Of a stretch of 64,000 bases of DNA, positions 41,594 to 51,100 are shown one piece after another (the stretch's first letter is position 1; every line of letters starts with the position of its first letter). The DNA is taken from contig CAYYTU010000001.1 in the NCBI GenBank assembly GCA_964474655.1, positions 116,891-180,890 on the forward strand. Direction: 5' to 3'. The notes below the pieces were generated by a model, which worked only from the letters and a program-made list of their open reading frames with translations, had not been told where the DNA came from and did not search any database. Origin of the DNA: CAYYTU01 sp964474655. GTDB lineage: Bacteria > Chloroflexota > Anaerolineae > B4-G1. The translations under genes and the position numbers were made by a program.

Positions 41594-42436
41594 ATGGCGC
41601 TTAAAGGAAATTTACGCGACTTTAGCACAGTTCAGCTGCTTAATCTCATTAACCTGGCGCGTAAGACGGGTAATCTGGTAATTGATAAGCAGGATGAGCA
41701 AGCTAATCTTTCTTTCAAAGAGGGGAAGCTTATCTATGCTACGCTGAATGGCGGTAGTGAGGGGGGGCATCTTGCTGCTGTCCTCCAGCGTGCAGGCAAG
41801 CTCACGCAGGAGCAGGCGCAGGCCATTCAAACCAGGGCGCGAGATAGGAGTGATAAAGAGTTAGGACTGTTGCTGATCAACGCCGGGTACGTGAGTCAAG
41901 AAGACATTGTGAGGAGTGTGCGTTCGTACGTATTGAGCAATGTTTATCCACTGTTTACCTGGACGGAGGGACAGTTTCGTTTTGATTCGCGTTTGAAAGT
42001 GGAGGATCGTATCACGGTCTCTGTCGACCTTGAGAACGTAATTATGGAAGGCAGCCGCCGCATGGATGAGTGGGAACGGCTGCAGGAGGATATCCCCGAT
42101 CTCGACGTGGCGCTTAAATTTGCGGATCGTCCTCAGACGAGCCTGCGGGATATCAATATGAATGTGGAGGAGTGGCGGGTCGTTTCTTTCATCAACCCAC
42201 GCAACTCAATCCGACAGATCGCTCAATATAATAATATGAGCGATTTTCAGATCCGAAAGATTGTGTATGGATTGTTACAAGCGGGGTTGGTGGAGCTGGT
42301 ACCAAGGGAGGGCGAGGCGGAGACTGCGCCATCGGCTGGCTCTCAGGCTGAGGCTCAACCTTCGGTGAAGAAGCGGCGTCCAGATGTCAAACGTAATGTG
42401 ATCACGCGCTTAATTGATCGGATTAAGGAATTGTAA
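41594..42436 (+). CDS. DUF4388 (PatA N-terminal-like) domain protein
   Basis: A 280-residue soluble protein. The N-terminal domain (MALKGNLRDFSTVQLLNLINLARKTGNLVI, then FKEGKLIYA) is DUF4388, found in PatA-like regulators and in proteins encoded next to MglA-like GTPases. The middle part (AGYVSQEDIVRSVRSYVLSNVYPLFTWTEGQFRF) is typical of the family's second unit. The C-terminal third has a winged-helix-like segment (NSIRQIAQYNNMSDFQIRKIVYGLLQAGLVE). It precedes the GTPase gene by two bases and is probably its partner or regulator. Confidence 0.85.
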   Translation: MALKGNLRDFSTVQLLNLINLARKTGNLVIDKQDEQANLSFKEGKLIYATLNGGSEGGHLAAVLQRAGKLTQEQAQAIQTRARDRSDKELGLLLINAGYVSQEDIVRSVRSYVLSNVYPLFTWTEGQFRFDSRLKVEDRITVSVDLENVIMEGSRRMDEWERLQEDIPDLDVALKFADRPQTSLRDINMNVEEWRVVSFINPRNSIRQIAQYNNMSDFQIRKIVYGLLQAGLVELVPREGEAETAPSAGSQAEAQPSVKKRRPDVKRNVITRLIDRIKEL

Positions 42437-42438
42437 TC

Positions 42439-42972
42439 ATGCAGACAGTTAAGATGGTAGTGACGGGACCCTTTTCATCGGGGAAGACGGAGTTCATTCA
42501 GACGATCAGTGAGATTGACGTCGTTGCGACGGAGAGGAAGATCACGAGCCGAGCGGAGCGCATCAAGGATAAGACGACGGTGGCGATGGATTTTGGGCGT
42601 ATCACTGTCGATGATAAGTTAGTGCTCTACCTCTTTGGCACGCCTGGACAGCGCCGGTTCGATTTTATGTGGGAGGTTCTTTCCGAGGGCATGTTGGGCT
42701 TTGTGGTTCTGCTCGATAGCGTGCGCCCTGAGACCTTCCGAGAAGCTCGTGAGATCCTCGATACATTCAGGGCTTACGCTCCTGTCCCTTACATTGTGGC
42801 GGCCAATAAGCAGGACATGGAAGACGCCTGGGATCCTGAGGATTTGCGCATTGCCCTCCGTATCTCCCAGTCGACGAAGATGGTCCCTTGTGTAGCGACA
42901 GATCGTGAGAGCGTCAAGCAAGTGTTGCTGGAGTTACTCTATTCCATCCTGGACGCGATGGATGAGGGATAG
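42439..42972 (+). CDS. Ras-like small GTPase (MglA/CvnD type)
   Basis: A 177-residue G domain. G1 is GPFSSGKT (residues 10-17). G3 reads FGTPGQRRF (67-71, GTPGQ in place of DTAGQ, as in actinobacterial conservon GTPases). G4 is NKQD (123-126). Such GTPases act as polarity or signalling switches with partners from the same operon; here the partner is the DUF4388 protein just upstream. No Roadblock-domain gene is present in the window. The frame ends 300 bases before the next gene. Confidence 0.88.
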   Translation: MQTVKMVVTGPFSSGKTEFIQTISEIDVVATERKITSRAERIKDKTTVAMDFGRITVDDKLVLYLFGTPGQRRFDFMWEVLSEGMLGFVVLLDSVRPETFREAREILDTFRAYAPVPYIVAANKQDMEDAWDPEDLRIALRISQSTKMVPCVATDRESVKQVLLELLYSILDAMDEG

Positions 42973-43275
42973 TAGTGCCTCTTGTTGTTTTTGCTGGTCT
43001 GGACATAAATCAGGTACTTCGTGTGCCATAGTGGGGGTTGTGGGGCTTGCGATTTGGTAATCATTTGCGAAATGCCTTCTACCTTGTGTAGTGTTTTGGA
43101 ATTCGACGGTCGAACTGGCGCATTCGACAAGGTTCGACCGTTATTCGTGTCAGACAAGGACTTAACGGCGCTTTAACGCAATCGCAATAGTCTTTCCGGG
43201 CAGCTGTGGTATAGTAAAGTGGTGTGAGCAGGCGTACGTCTACTGTACGATTTACTTTGCGATGAGAAAGCAATT
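42973..43275. other. Intergenic region with a 10-bp inverted repeat
   Basis: No gene is visible. ACGGTCGAAC (43106-43115) and GTTCGACCGT (43132-43141) are perfect reverse complements with a 16-base spacer. The word ATTCGAC occurs at 43101 and again inside the spacer at 43122. The hairpin is followed by TATTCGTG, too poor in T for a strong terminator. A possible -10 box TATAGT lies at 43210-43215 without a good -35 partner. Confidence 0.5.
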
Positions 43276-44064
43276 GTGAGTTCTATTGTAACGGATGTCG
43301 GGATCGTCCATTATGAGGCCCACGGGCGCGGTCAGCCGGTGATCTTGTTGCACGGCTGGCTTGAGTCCTGGGATCATTGGCTGGGGACGATGGAATCTTT
43401 GAGCAGTTGTTGCCGGACGTATGCGCTTGATTTCTGGGGGTTTGGCGAATCCGGTAAAGAGGGGGGCGTCTTTACCGTCGCGGATTACGTTGAGATGGTG
43501 GATCAGTTTATGGATCGTCTGGGCATCCTCAGTGCGCCGGTTATGGGCCATTCGATGGGCGGGACTGTCTCGCTCTGTATCGCGTTGGAGCATCCCCAGC
43601 GCGTGCAAAAAGTGGCCATTGTAGGCTCCCCCGTCGTGGGCGATAGTCTGGCTCTCTTCTTGCGGCTTGCTGCTCGTCGCCCGTTGGCAAAATTGGCCTA
43701 TCGCGCTCCGGGATTCCTCTCCCTGGCGGTGAGGCTTTTCTCTCCTCTGTTGGCACGGGATTGGCAGACGTGGTACGAGATGTTTCAACGGGATTTTTCG
43801 CGCACCACGTTGGAGTCTTTCCACCTCAGCATTGCTTCTCTGCGCGAGATAGACCTGCGCCCGCGCCTCCAGGAGGTCGATATCCCGGCGTTGGGGATTT
43901 ATGGCGGCAAGGATCGGATCGTCGATCCTGGGCAAGGAGCGGTTTTGGCTGAGCATGCCCCTAAGGCGGAGGTGCGACACTTCCAGCGCTCGGGACATTT
44001 CCCAATGTTGGACGAGCCGGATCGTTTTTACAGGTCATTACACGATTTTTTGAATGGTGAATGA
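43276..44064 (+). CDS. Alpha/beta-hydrolase, catalytic triad intact
   Basis: A 262-residue soluble protein. The oxyanion region is ILLHGWLESWDHW, the nucleophile elbow MGHSMGG (Ser93), the probable Asp in YGGKDRIVDP and the His in RSGHFPMLDEP. It begins with GTG. It closely resembles in length, opening words (VHYEAxGRG) and layout the hydrolase at 55173-55958, where the serine is alanine, so the two are paralogs. The substrate is unknown; an ester or lactone is likely from the family. It is followed by a V4R-domain gene. Confidence 0.85.
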   Translation: MSSIVTDVGIVHYEAHGRGQPVILLHGWLESWDHWLGTMESLSSCCRTYALDFWGFGESGKEGGVFTVADYVEMVDQFMDRLGILSAPVMGHSMGGTVSLCIALEHPQRVQKVAIVGSPVVGDSLALFLRLAARRPLAKLAYRAPGFLSLAVRLFSPLLARDWQTWYEMFQRDFSRTTLESFHLSIASLREIDLRPRLQEVDIPALGIYGGKDRIVDPGQGAVLAEHAPKAEVRHFQRSGHFPMLDEPDRFYRSLHDFLNGE

Positions 44065-44075
44065 TCCATTTGAAC

Positions 44076-44096
44076 GTGAGGCGTGAGGCGTGGGGC
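44076..44096 (+). repeat. Short tandem repeat, three 7-bp units
   Basis: GTGAGGC occurs twice and GTGGGGC once in direct succession. It lies between the hydrolase stop and the V4R gene. The GTG at 44090 inside it is in frame with that gene, but the ATG at 44105 is a likelier start. Confidence 0.6.
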
Positions 44097-44104
44097 GTCA
44101 GCGG

Positions 44105-44743
44105 ATGGGGCTTTCAATGGAGGATGGGGAGCGTTATTTCTTCTCTAACAAGATGGGGCGGATCTTTCTCTTGGCGATGGAAGATGTGATGGGAGAGAAT
44201 AGCATGCAGGCTGTCTTGAACACAGCTCGCTTGCACGAACGCGTCGGTCACTATCCGCCTAACGATTTTGAGCGGGAGTATTCTTTCGAGGAGGTGGGAC
44301 AGCTATCCCAGGTGTTGGAGGAGATGTACGGGGCGCACAGTGGGCGTCAGCTCTCCAGGCGGATTGGGCGTGCTTGCTTCCAGCAGGGCATTACTGATCT
44401 GAGCCCAGTGTTGGGCCTTGCCGACGTGATGTTCCGTCTTCTTCCTCTGCGGATGAAGCTCAAAGCAGGCGTCGAGGTGCTGGCCCAGATGTTCAATAAG
44501 TTCTCCGATCATCACGTGCGCTTGGAGGAGGACGAACAATACATTCGATGGGTGGTAGAACGTTGTGGAATTTGTTGGGAGCGCACGAGTGAGACGCCTT
44601 GTTGTCAGCTGGCGGTCGGCCTCTTGGAAGAAGGGCTTTATTGGGTCAGCGGTGGCGAGCAGTTCTATGTTGAGGAAGTTTCTTGTCTAGCTGCTGGTGA
44701 CTCGACCTGTACGCTATTGGTGGGCAAGCGGCCTCTGGCGTAA
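44105..44743 (+). CDS. V4R-domain protein (4-vinyl-reductase-like ligand domain)
   Basis: A 212-residue soluble protein. The C-terminal half carries the V4R pattern: a cysteine-bearing segment (VERCGICWERTSETPCCQLAVGLLEEGLYWVSG) and the ending VEEVSCLAAGDSTCTLLVGK, which corresponds to the E-x-x-C-x-x-x-G-x-x-x-C closing motif of the family. V4R domains bind small hydrophobic ligands and occur in BchJ and in sensory regulators. The N-terminal half (MEDVMGENSMQAVLNTARL) also matches such proteins. ATG 44105 is chosen; 44090 (GTG) and 44117 (ATG) are alternatives. Confidence 0.75.
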   Translation: MGLSMEDGERYFFSNKMGRIFLLAMEDVMGENSMQAVLNTARLHERVGHYPPNDFEREYSFEEVGQLSQVLEEMYGAHSGRQLSRRIGRACFQQGITDLSPVLGLADVMFRLLPLRMKLKAGVEVLAQMFNKFSDHHVRLEEDEQYIRWVVERCGICWERTSETPCCQLAVGLLEEGLYWVSGGEQFYVEEVSCLAAGDSTCTLLVGKRPLA

Positions 44744-44869
44744 GTTGATCAGTCGGACAGGTGGGGTCTTTGCAAGCTAATATTTGGTTGGAAGGCTTCC
44801 AAGGTTGTGAGAATCACTCAGATTCGTCTCGTCAGACGTCGAATCTCATATGGAAGTGTGGGTGGCTAG

Positions 44870-46120
44870 ATGCGTAAGATTATCCTCCGCGATCGCCGCA
44901 AGATCTTTCCCTTCAACGAGCCGGCGCGTGATCTGCGTGTGCTCAACAAGCCACTCTGGCTTCATCAGCGCGATGCGCTCTCCCCCTATGTCACCCGTGA
45001 GCTTGAGGTGAGTTCGCTCACCGACATTGATTCTCAACGCGTAGAGACGCTGATTTACCGCGATAACCTTTTCTTTGATACTCACTTCCTGGAAGAATTT
45101 ATCCAGAAGGCCCGCGAGCTGGGTAAGGCGTGTCAGGTGGCCTTTGCGTTGGATGATCCGGCCATCACCGAGCACGCGCTTCCTCTCCAGCGCGGTATCC
45201 GGCGCGGGCGGGATGCGTACGTGGCCGATATGTGGTATTTCCCACACGGCATTGAGCGCAACGTTCGACCATTGTTGATCGATACAGGCGCCACCGAGGT
45301 GGGCTACTATCACGTACCTACGCATATGTCCACTGTTCAGGGCGATCTGGTCTACCAGGTGCCTACGAAGGCTTTTTGTTCCATCGAGCACTGGGTTCAT
45401 ACGATTACGGCTAACGTGGTCTTCGGTGTCTTTGCCGAAGGGGCCCGGTTGGAGCGTCAAGTCGAGCGGAGTGCGGGCAAGCAGCTCAAGATGCTGTGGC
45501 AGGCGATGCTTGAGCGAAGACAAGTGCTTTCTTCGTCAGACGTGGTGCACGTGGGAGAGAATTGTAGTATCGACCCTACCGCCGTCATTCAAGGCCCTAC
45601 CTACATTGGTGATAACGTCAGCATTGGACCGGGAGCTGTCGTTTGCACCTCGGTGATCGGCGATGATGTGGACGTGATGCAGGGATCGCAAGTGCTTTTG
45701 AGCGTGGTCTCTGATCGCTGCTATCTTCCCTTTCGCGCTGCTCTCTTTATGACCGTGATGATGTCGGATTCGATGGTGGCACAGAACACGTGCCTCCAAT
45801 TATGTAGCGTCGGGCGCAACACCTTCATCGGGGCTGGCAATACTTTCACCGATTTCAACCTGGTTCCCAAACCGATCAAAGTGAAGCGCGGGGAGCACCT
45901 GGAAGAATCGGGTATGCCGGTGTTGGGAGGATGTGTGGGACATAATTGCTTTGTAGGGTCGGGGTTGGTAGTTTACCCTGCACGGGCGATTGAATCGGAC
46001 GTGGTGTTGGTAGCCTCGGATCAGAGACGTGTGATCAGTCGGAACGTTCATTATGAGGATAGTGATCACTTTGGCATCCGGGATGGGGAACATAAACATA
46101 CCCGCTTATATCCACGGTGA
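44870..46120 (+). CDS. Left-handed beta-helix (hexapeptide) protein, function unknown
   Basis: A 416-residue protein. The N-terminal 220 residues (IILRDRRKIFPFNEPARDLRVLNKPLWLHQRD...) do not match a family I can name with confidence; a distant link to sugar nucleotidyltransferases is possible. Residues about 225-400 form hexapeptide repeats (VGENCSIDPTAVIQGPTYIGDNVSIGPGAVV, then SVGRNTFIGAGNTFTDFN and VGHNCFVGSGLVV), a left-handed beta-helix of the acyl/acetyltransferase type. The stop overlaps the GTG start of a longer version of the next, acyl-ACP-reductase-like gene. The pairing with a fatty-acyl enzyme suggests that it could handle acyl groups, which is inference. Confidence 0.75.
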   Translation: MRKIILRDRRKIFPFNEPARDLRVLNKPLWLHQRDALSPYVTRELEVSSLTDIDSQRVETLIYRDNLFFDTHFLEEFIQKARELGKACQVAFALDDPAITEHALPLQRGIRRGRDAYVADMWYFPHGIERNVRPLLIDTGATEVGYYHVPTHMSTVQGDLVYQVPTKAFCSIEHWVHTITANVVFGVFAEGARLERQVERSAGKQLKMLWQAMLERRQVLSSSDVVHVGENCSIDPTAVIQGPTYIGDNVSIGPGAVVCTSVIGDDVDVMQGSQVLLSVVSDRCYLPFRAALFMTVMMSDSMVAQNTCLQLCSVGRNTFIGAGNTFTDFNLVPKPIKVKRGEHLEESGMPVLGGCVGHNCFVGSGLVVYPARAIESDVVLVASDQRRVISRNVHYEDSDHFGIRDGEHKHTRLYPR

Positions 46121-46134
46121 ACCGGAGCGTGGGG

Positions 46135-47142
46135 ATGGCTGAGTTCGCCTTTGTCGTCCACCCGATCGACCCCAAGCGAGATATCGCCCGCAAATACCCT
46201 GGTCTGGCGCGGGTGTTGCCCCCTGCTATCATTGAGCTGATGGCGCGGCTCTGGCCGCCGGTCTACCTTTCGCGGATCACTGGCATACGCTCCAAGGTCA
46301 CGTCCAGGGAGATTGAGGGCGTGTTGTTGGCATGCTCGCTCACGGCACAACAGATGTTACGGCTGCCACCTCGGGCGGTCTACAGGAAGGTAGTCCAGGC
46401 CGGCAGCTTGGCACAAGACCTAGAAGCTCGTATACTAGGGCTGGGGGCGTTCACTTCCGTGGTGGGAGATGGTGGCCTGACCATTGCCGAGCGCTTACAG
46501 ATCCCGGTCACCACCGGGAACAGCTTGACTGTTTCCTTCGCCGTCGAGGCTTTGGAGGAAGTGGCGTCCCGCAGGGGCATTCCCTTGATGATGGCCTCGG
46601 TGGCAGTGATCGGAGCCACCGGCAGTATCGGCCTGGCCTGTGCCGAGATGCTCGCTCCGCTGACGCGAGACTTATTGTTGGTCGGCCGCGAGGAGGAGCG
46701 TCTGGCGCAAGCCCGCGCCCGCGTCGAAGAGCGCGGCGCTCTGGATGTGGAGATCACGACCGCGATGTCGGCCGTGCGCACGTCTGATCTGGTGTTGAGC
46801 GCCACAAATTCTACCCGCCCGGTGGTGTTGCCGCACCATCTCAAGCGCGGCGCAGTGGTGTGTGACGTTGCGCTTCCACCGGACGTATCGCCCCGGGTCC
46901 AACAGGAGCGTGAGGATGTATTCGTTATCGAGGGAGGCACCGTGAGCGTGCCTGGCAATCTGGATACCGAGTTCGATTTCGACCTGCCGGCGGGTAAGAC
47001 CTATGCTTGCATGGCAGAGGTTATGGTGTTGGCTTTAGAGGAGCGATACGAGAGCTATTCCCTGGGCAAACGTATTTCGATCGAGAAAGCCTACGAAATC
47101 GCTCATCTGGCCCACAAGCATGGGTTTCGGGTCAGCGCTTAA
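46135..47142 (+). CDS. Homolog of cyanobacterial long-chain acyl-ACP reductase
   Basis: A 335-residue protein closely matching the layout of acyl-ACP reductase (AAR) of cyanobacterial alkane synthesis. ILGLGAFTSVVGDGGL corresponds to LGGFTSI, PVTTGNSLT to TTGNTHT, and VAVIGATGSIGLACAEML to the NADPH-binding VAVVGATGDIGS. KTYACMAEVM contains the catalytic cysteine (about Cys292). The C-terminus ending EKAYEIAHLAHKHGF also agrees. AAR reduces fatty acyl-ACP or acyl-CoA to aldehydes. No aldehyde-deformylating oxygenase is in the window, so alkanes are not implied; an aldehyde or alcohol product is possible. A GTG at 46117 would give six more residues. Confidence 0.82.
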   Translation: MAEFAFVVHPIDPKRDIARKYPGLARVLPPAIIELMARLWPPVYLSRITGIRSKVTSREIEGVLLACSLTAQQMLRLPPRAVYRKVVQAGSLAQDLEARILGLGAFTSVVGDGGLTIAERLQIPVTTGNSLTVSFAVEALEEVASRRGIPLMMASVAVIGATGSIGLACAEMLAPLTRDLLLVGREEERLAQARARVEERGALDVEITTAMSAVRTSDLVLSATNSTRPVVLPHHLKRGAVVCDVALPPDVSPRVQQEREDVFVIEGGTVSVPGNLDTEFDFDLPAGKTYACMAEVMVLALEERYESYSLGKRISIEKAYEIAHLAHKHGFRVSA

Positions 47143-47211
47143 TGCGGTGAGACGTCAGTTCGTGAAGGACTTTTGCTTTAGTGCAGATGATAAATCTTTC
47201 AGGAGGTACTT

Positions 47212-48108
47212 ATGTCCCAGGGCAGAATTCTGGTAGTTGAGGATGATCCCGATATCTCTAATATGCTGCGCATATACTTCCAGTCGCAGGATTATGAGGT
47301 CTCGGTGGCCCAGCGGGGCGAGGAGGCGTTGGAGGTCTGTCGGCACCAGTTGCCTAACGTCGTCGTTCTGGACATTATGTTGCCGGATATGGATGGCTAC
47401 GATGTGTGTCGCGAGCTGCGCAGCAACCTCCGTACCAGTCACATCCCGATCATCTTTCTCACCCAGAAGGATGAGCGCTCCGACAAAATCCGGGGGCTTG
47501 AATTAGGCGCTGATGACTACATCACCAAACCCTTCGACGTGGAGGAGCTAAAGCTGCGTGTGCGGAATGCGATGGCCCGGGCGCGATACGAAAGCCTGAC
47601 TAACCCTACCACCGGCTTGCCCAGCGGGCGCTTGATCGAGGATCAGCTGCGAGATTTGATGCAGCGTGACGATTGGGCCATCATCTACGTGGGTATCCCC
47701 GGCTTTGAGGCCTTCGGCGAGGTCTATGGCTTTGTGGCCGGCGAGGAGGTCTTGCGCTTCACCGCCTTGACGTTGGGCCAGACGGTGGATAGCGTGGGCA
47801 CGGTCAATGATTTCATCGGTCACATCGGCGGCGATGAGTTTATGATCGTTACCGACCCCGAACACGCCAAGGCGGTTGTGGAGGACCTGAAAGAGCGTTT
47901 CAACTCGCGGGTCGGCGCTAACTACGATTGGCAATCGCGTGAACAGGGCTACATCGTCGTGGAGGACGAAGAAGGGAATGAGAGGAAGGTCGATCTGATG
48001 AGGATCGCTGTAGGCGTCGTTACACCTGACGAAGGGCCTTTCTCCGATATTCGGGAGATCACGGAGCGAGCCGCCAGCGCCAGACGCGAAGCTGCGCGCC
48101 AGAGCTAA
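47212..48108 (+). CDS. Response regulator with degenerate GGDEF domain
   Basis: A 298-residue protein. The receiver domain (residues 1-120) has the acidic pair DD (11-12), phosphoacceptor Asp54 (VVLDIMLPDMDG) and Lys107. The C-terminal domain starts like a diguanylate cyclase (LTNPTTGLPSGRLIED) and retains GGDEF (206-210). The metal-binding aspartate that normally precedes the first strand (xDIDxF) is replaced: the segment reads YVGIPGF (Gly161, Pro163). Synthesis of cyclic di-GMP is doubtful; it may bind nucleotides or act as an output scaffold. It has an AGGAGG ribosome binding site and precedes the giant kinase by 42 bases. Confidence 0.85.
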   Translation: MSQGRILVVEDDPDISNMLRIYFQSQDYEVSVAQRGEEALEVCRHQLPNVVVLDIMLPDMDGYDVCRELRSNLRTSHIPIIFLTQKDERSDKIRGLELGADDYITKPFDVEELKLRVRNAMARARYESLTNPTTGLPSGRLIEDQLRDLMQRDDWAIIYVGIPGFEAFGEVYGFVAGEEVLRFTALTLGQTVDSVGTVNDFIGHIGGDEFMIVTDPEHAKAVVEDLKERFNSRVGANYDWQSREQGYIVVEDEEGNERKVDLMRIAVGVVTPDEGPFSDIREITERAASARREAARQS

Positions 48109-48150
48109 CGGGCGTGCTTTTGAACACAAAGGTCACAGCGCCGGGTATTT

Positions 48151-51100
48151 ATGAGAGATTGGATTATTGAACGTCAACTGAAGCCCTCGGATGGCCTGAT
48201 CGTCGGTGCGACGGCGGCTCTGGTCATTGGATTGGCGGTGGGGATGATGCTAGCGCCGCCGGCATGGACGCTTGTGGCGGCCTATTTATTGCTCTTGCCG
48301 GTGGGTTTGATTGCTTACCGCTTTGGGCCTCGGTGGGCCTGGGGGGCAGCAGCGGTGGCGATTCTCCTCCTGGGCATCTCGTTGCTCGCTGACCCTCCGA
48401 GTCGGCTGGGCAGATCGGGCCTGGTCGAGGGGCTTCTGATCGGCCTCTCGTACTTCGTGGTGGGGCAGCTCGTCGCGCGGTGGGCCGAAAAAGTGACGAC
48501 CGCCCCCACCCCGGATGGCGCTTTGATCGTCGGCGACGTTCAGCTGCAGGATACATTGGACGCTATCCTGTCCAGTATGGGCGAGATCATCTCCTACGAT
48601 GTGGCCGAGATTACGCTCTGGGATGAGCAGCGACATCGCTGCGTGACGCAGGGCTGGGTTGGCGATCAAGATTATGTGGAGGCGACTGGAGGGACCTATG
48701 GGGTCGACGAGGGGTTTACCGGTTGGCTCATTCGGCGTCAAAGGCCCTTGTTCATCTCCGATGGCGCCTCGCACTATGACGCCCGTCCCAAAGTCGATAC
48801 ACCCGATTACCCCTTCCAATCGTACATTGGCATCCCGTTGCAGCTCCACGGGCGGTTCATTGGAACACTCGAGCTGGCCAGTTACGAGGAGAATGCTTAC
48901 ACCAAGCGCGATTTCGACATACTTCAGGCCGTCGGTGGGCAAGCCGCAATAGCGGTCGAAAACGCTCGCTTGCGTGCTCAATCCGACGAAGAATTGCACC
49001 GCCGGGTCGATGCTTTGAGCAGCGTCCAGCGTGTGAGCCGAGAGATCAATGCCACGCTCAACCTGGATCGCATCCTCCATCTGGTCTTGCAAGAGACGGT
49101 AAGCTTGGGGCGGGCGGCTTATGCGGCCATCGCCCTGCGGGATATTGAAAGTGAGGACGGCGACCTGGAGCTGCGGGATTACCTGGGCTACCGTGAGGCG
49201 GGAGAGAAATCCCTCCGCGCTGCTTTACATGCGCCGGAGGAGCACCCAATTCTGGCGGAGGTGCTCCAGATTGAGCACTCCTTCCTGGTGCCAGACCTGT
49301 CACGCTATGCCTCGGAGGATGGAGAACAGGTGGAGTTCGCCCCCGATGCTCGCTCTATGCTCGTGGTTCCGATCTTCTACGCCGAGAGATTGACCGGCTT
49401 GATCCTCTTGGAGGACGTGGAGGCCTCGACGTTCGATCAGCACACATTGGAGTTCGTGGAGGGGCTTTCGGCCCAGACCTCCACCGCGATTGGTAACGCC
49501 CGTCGCTATCGCGAGCAAATGGAGCGCGGCAACCAGCTGCGCCATCGGGCAGAGCAGCTGGCCTCGGTGCTGGAGATCAGCCGGGCGTTGCGCTCCGATC
49601 GGCCCTTGGAGGAGATCCTGGAGGAGATTGCTTACGCAATCCAGGAGACCGTGGGCTTCGATCTGGTCGTGGCCAGCGTGAAGGAGGGCGATCCTCCTCA
49701 GCGGCGTCCAATGGCGGCTGCCGGCATTCCCGTCTTTGAGCTCGAGCGTATGAAAGACGATCTTCAGCCCTGGGCGCTCGTTGAGCAAGCGATGGATGAT
49801 CGGTTCCTCATCAGCCAGAGCTACTACATTCCGGTCGAGGAGGAGCTGGATCAGCGTGACCAGCTGGTGATCCGGCGTGGGATCCAGGACGAAGACCTCG
49901 CCGATCGCCCACGTCAACCTGGTCACTGGCACCCCTGTGACGTCCTCCTCGTTCCGCTCATTGGGCCGGGAGGCGATGTGGAGGGAGTGCTTTCGGTCGG
50001 AAGCCCCCGTGACGGGCGTGTCCCCGACCGCGCAACGGTCGAGACGGTGGAGATTTTCGCCTCTCAGGCGGCTCTTGCGATTGAGAACGTCCACATGGTC
50101 GAGGAACTCCAGCGGCGGGCCGAAGTGCTGGCCCTCTTTAACGAGATTAGCCAATCGGCCACGGCCAAGCTGGAGCTGAGCGAAGTGCTGGGTGAGGTCG
50201 TCGAGACCGCCCCTCAGCTCCTCTCTTGCGATCACAGCGGCATCTTCCTGTGGGATAGCGATGGCGAACGCTACGTCTTGCGGGCCGTGCAGGGAGTCGA
50301 TTTTGAGACTATGGCGAACCTGGCTTGGGCCTCCGACGGTGGATTGGTCGATCAAGTGGCGGATAGTGGTATGCCGCTTTCAATCGATGATCTGAAGAAG
50401 GAGCCTAAATTTTCATCCGACGCGCAGAGTGGGATGCGATCTCTCCTGCTGACGCCGCTAAAAGTGGGCAATCAGGTGGTAGGCATCTTGACTGTGGGAC
50501 GCCAAGAGCCTGATGCCTTCTTGCCCGCCGAGGTGGCGATGTTGTCGGCGCTGGCGGACCAGATGGCCGTGGCGGTGGAGAACGCCCGGCTCTTCCAGGA
50601 TGCGCAGTCTCGGGCCGTGCGGCTAGAGGTGGCGGCCGAGGTCGCCCGTGACGCCGTTGCTATCCTGGATGTGGATCAACTGCTCGACGAATCGGTTCAG
50701 CTGATCTCGGACAAATTTGGCTTCTATCACGCCAGCGTCTTTCTACTGAACAAGGAAGGGGATTACGCTAGCCTTCAGGCCGCTTCTTCCGAGGGCGGGC
50801 AACGGATGTTGGACGAGGGTCACACGCTCGCCGTGGGAGAGACCAGTATCGTGGGCTACGTGGCCGAGACTGGCGATCCTCGCCTCGCGCTCGACGTGGG
50901 CAAAGACGCCGTTCACTTTGCCAATCCTCACCTGCCCAACACCCGTTCTGAGATGGCGCTGCCGCTGATCAGCCGAGGCGAGATCATCGGCGTCCTCGAC
51001 GTCCAGTCCGTCCAGGAGATGGCCTTCACGGAGGAGGATCTCGCGACCCTCCAGATCATGGCCGACCAGCTGGCGAATGCCATCCGCAACGCTCGGTTGT

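Noticed and set aside
46135..47142. Claim of alkane biosynthesis
   Set aside because: Only the acyl-ACP reductase homolog is present. No aldehyde-deformylating oxygenase gene was found in the window.
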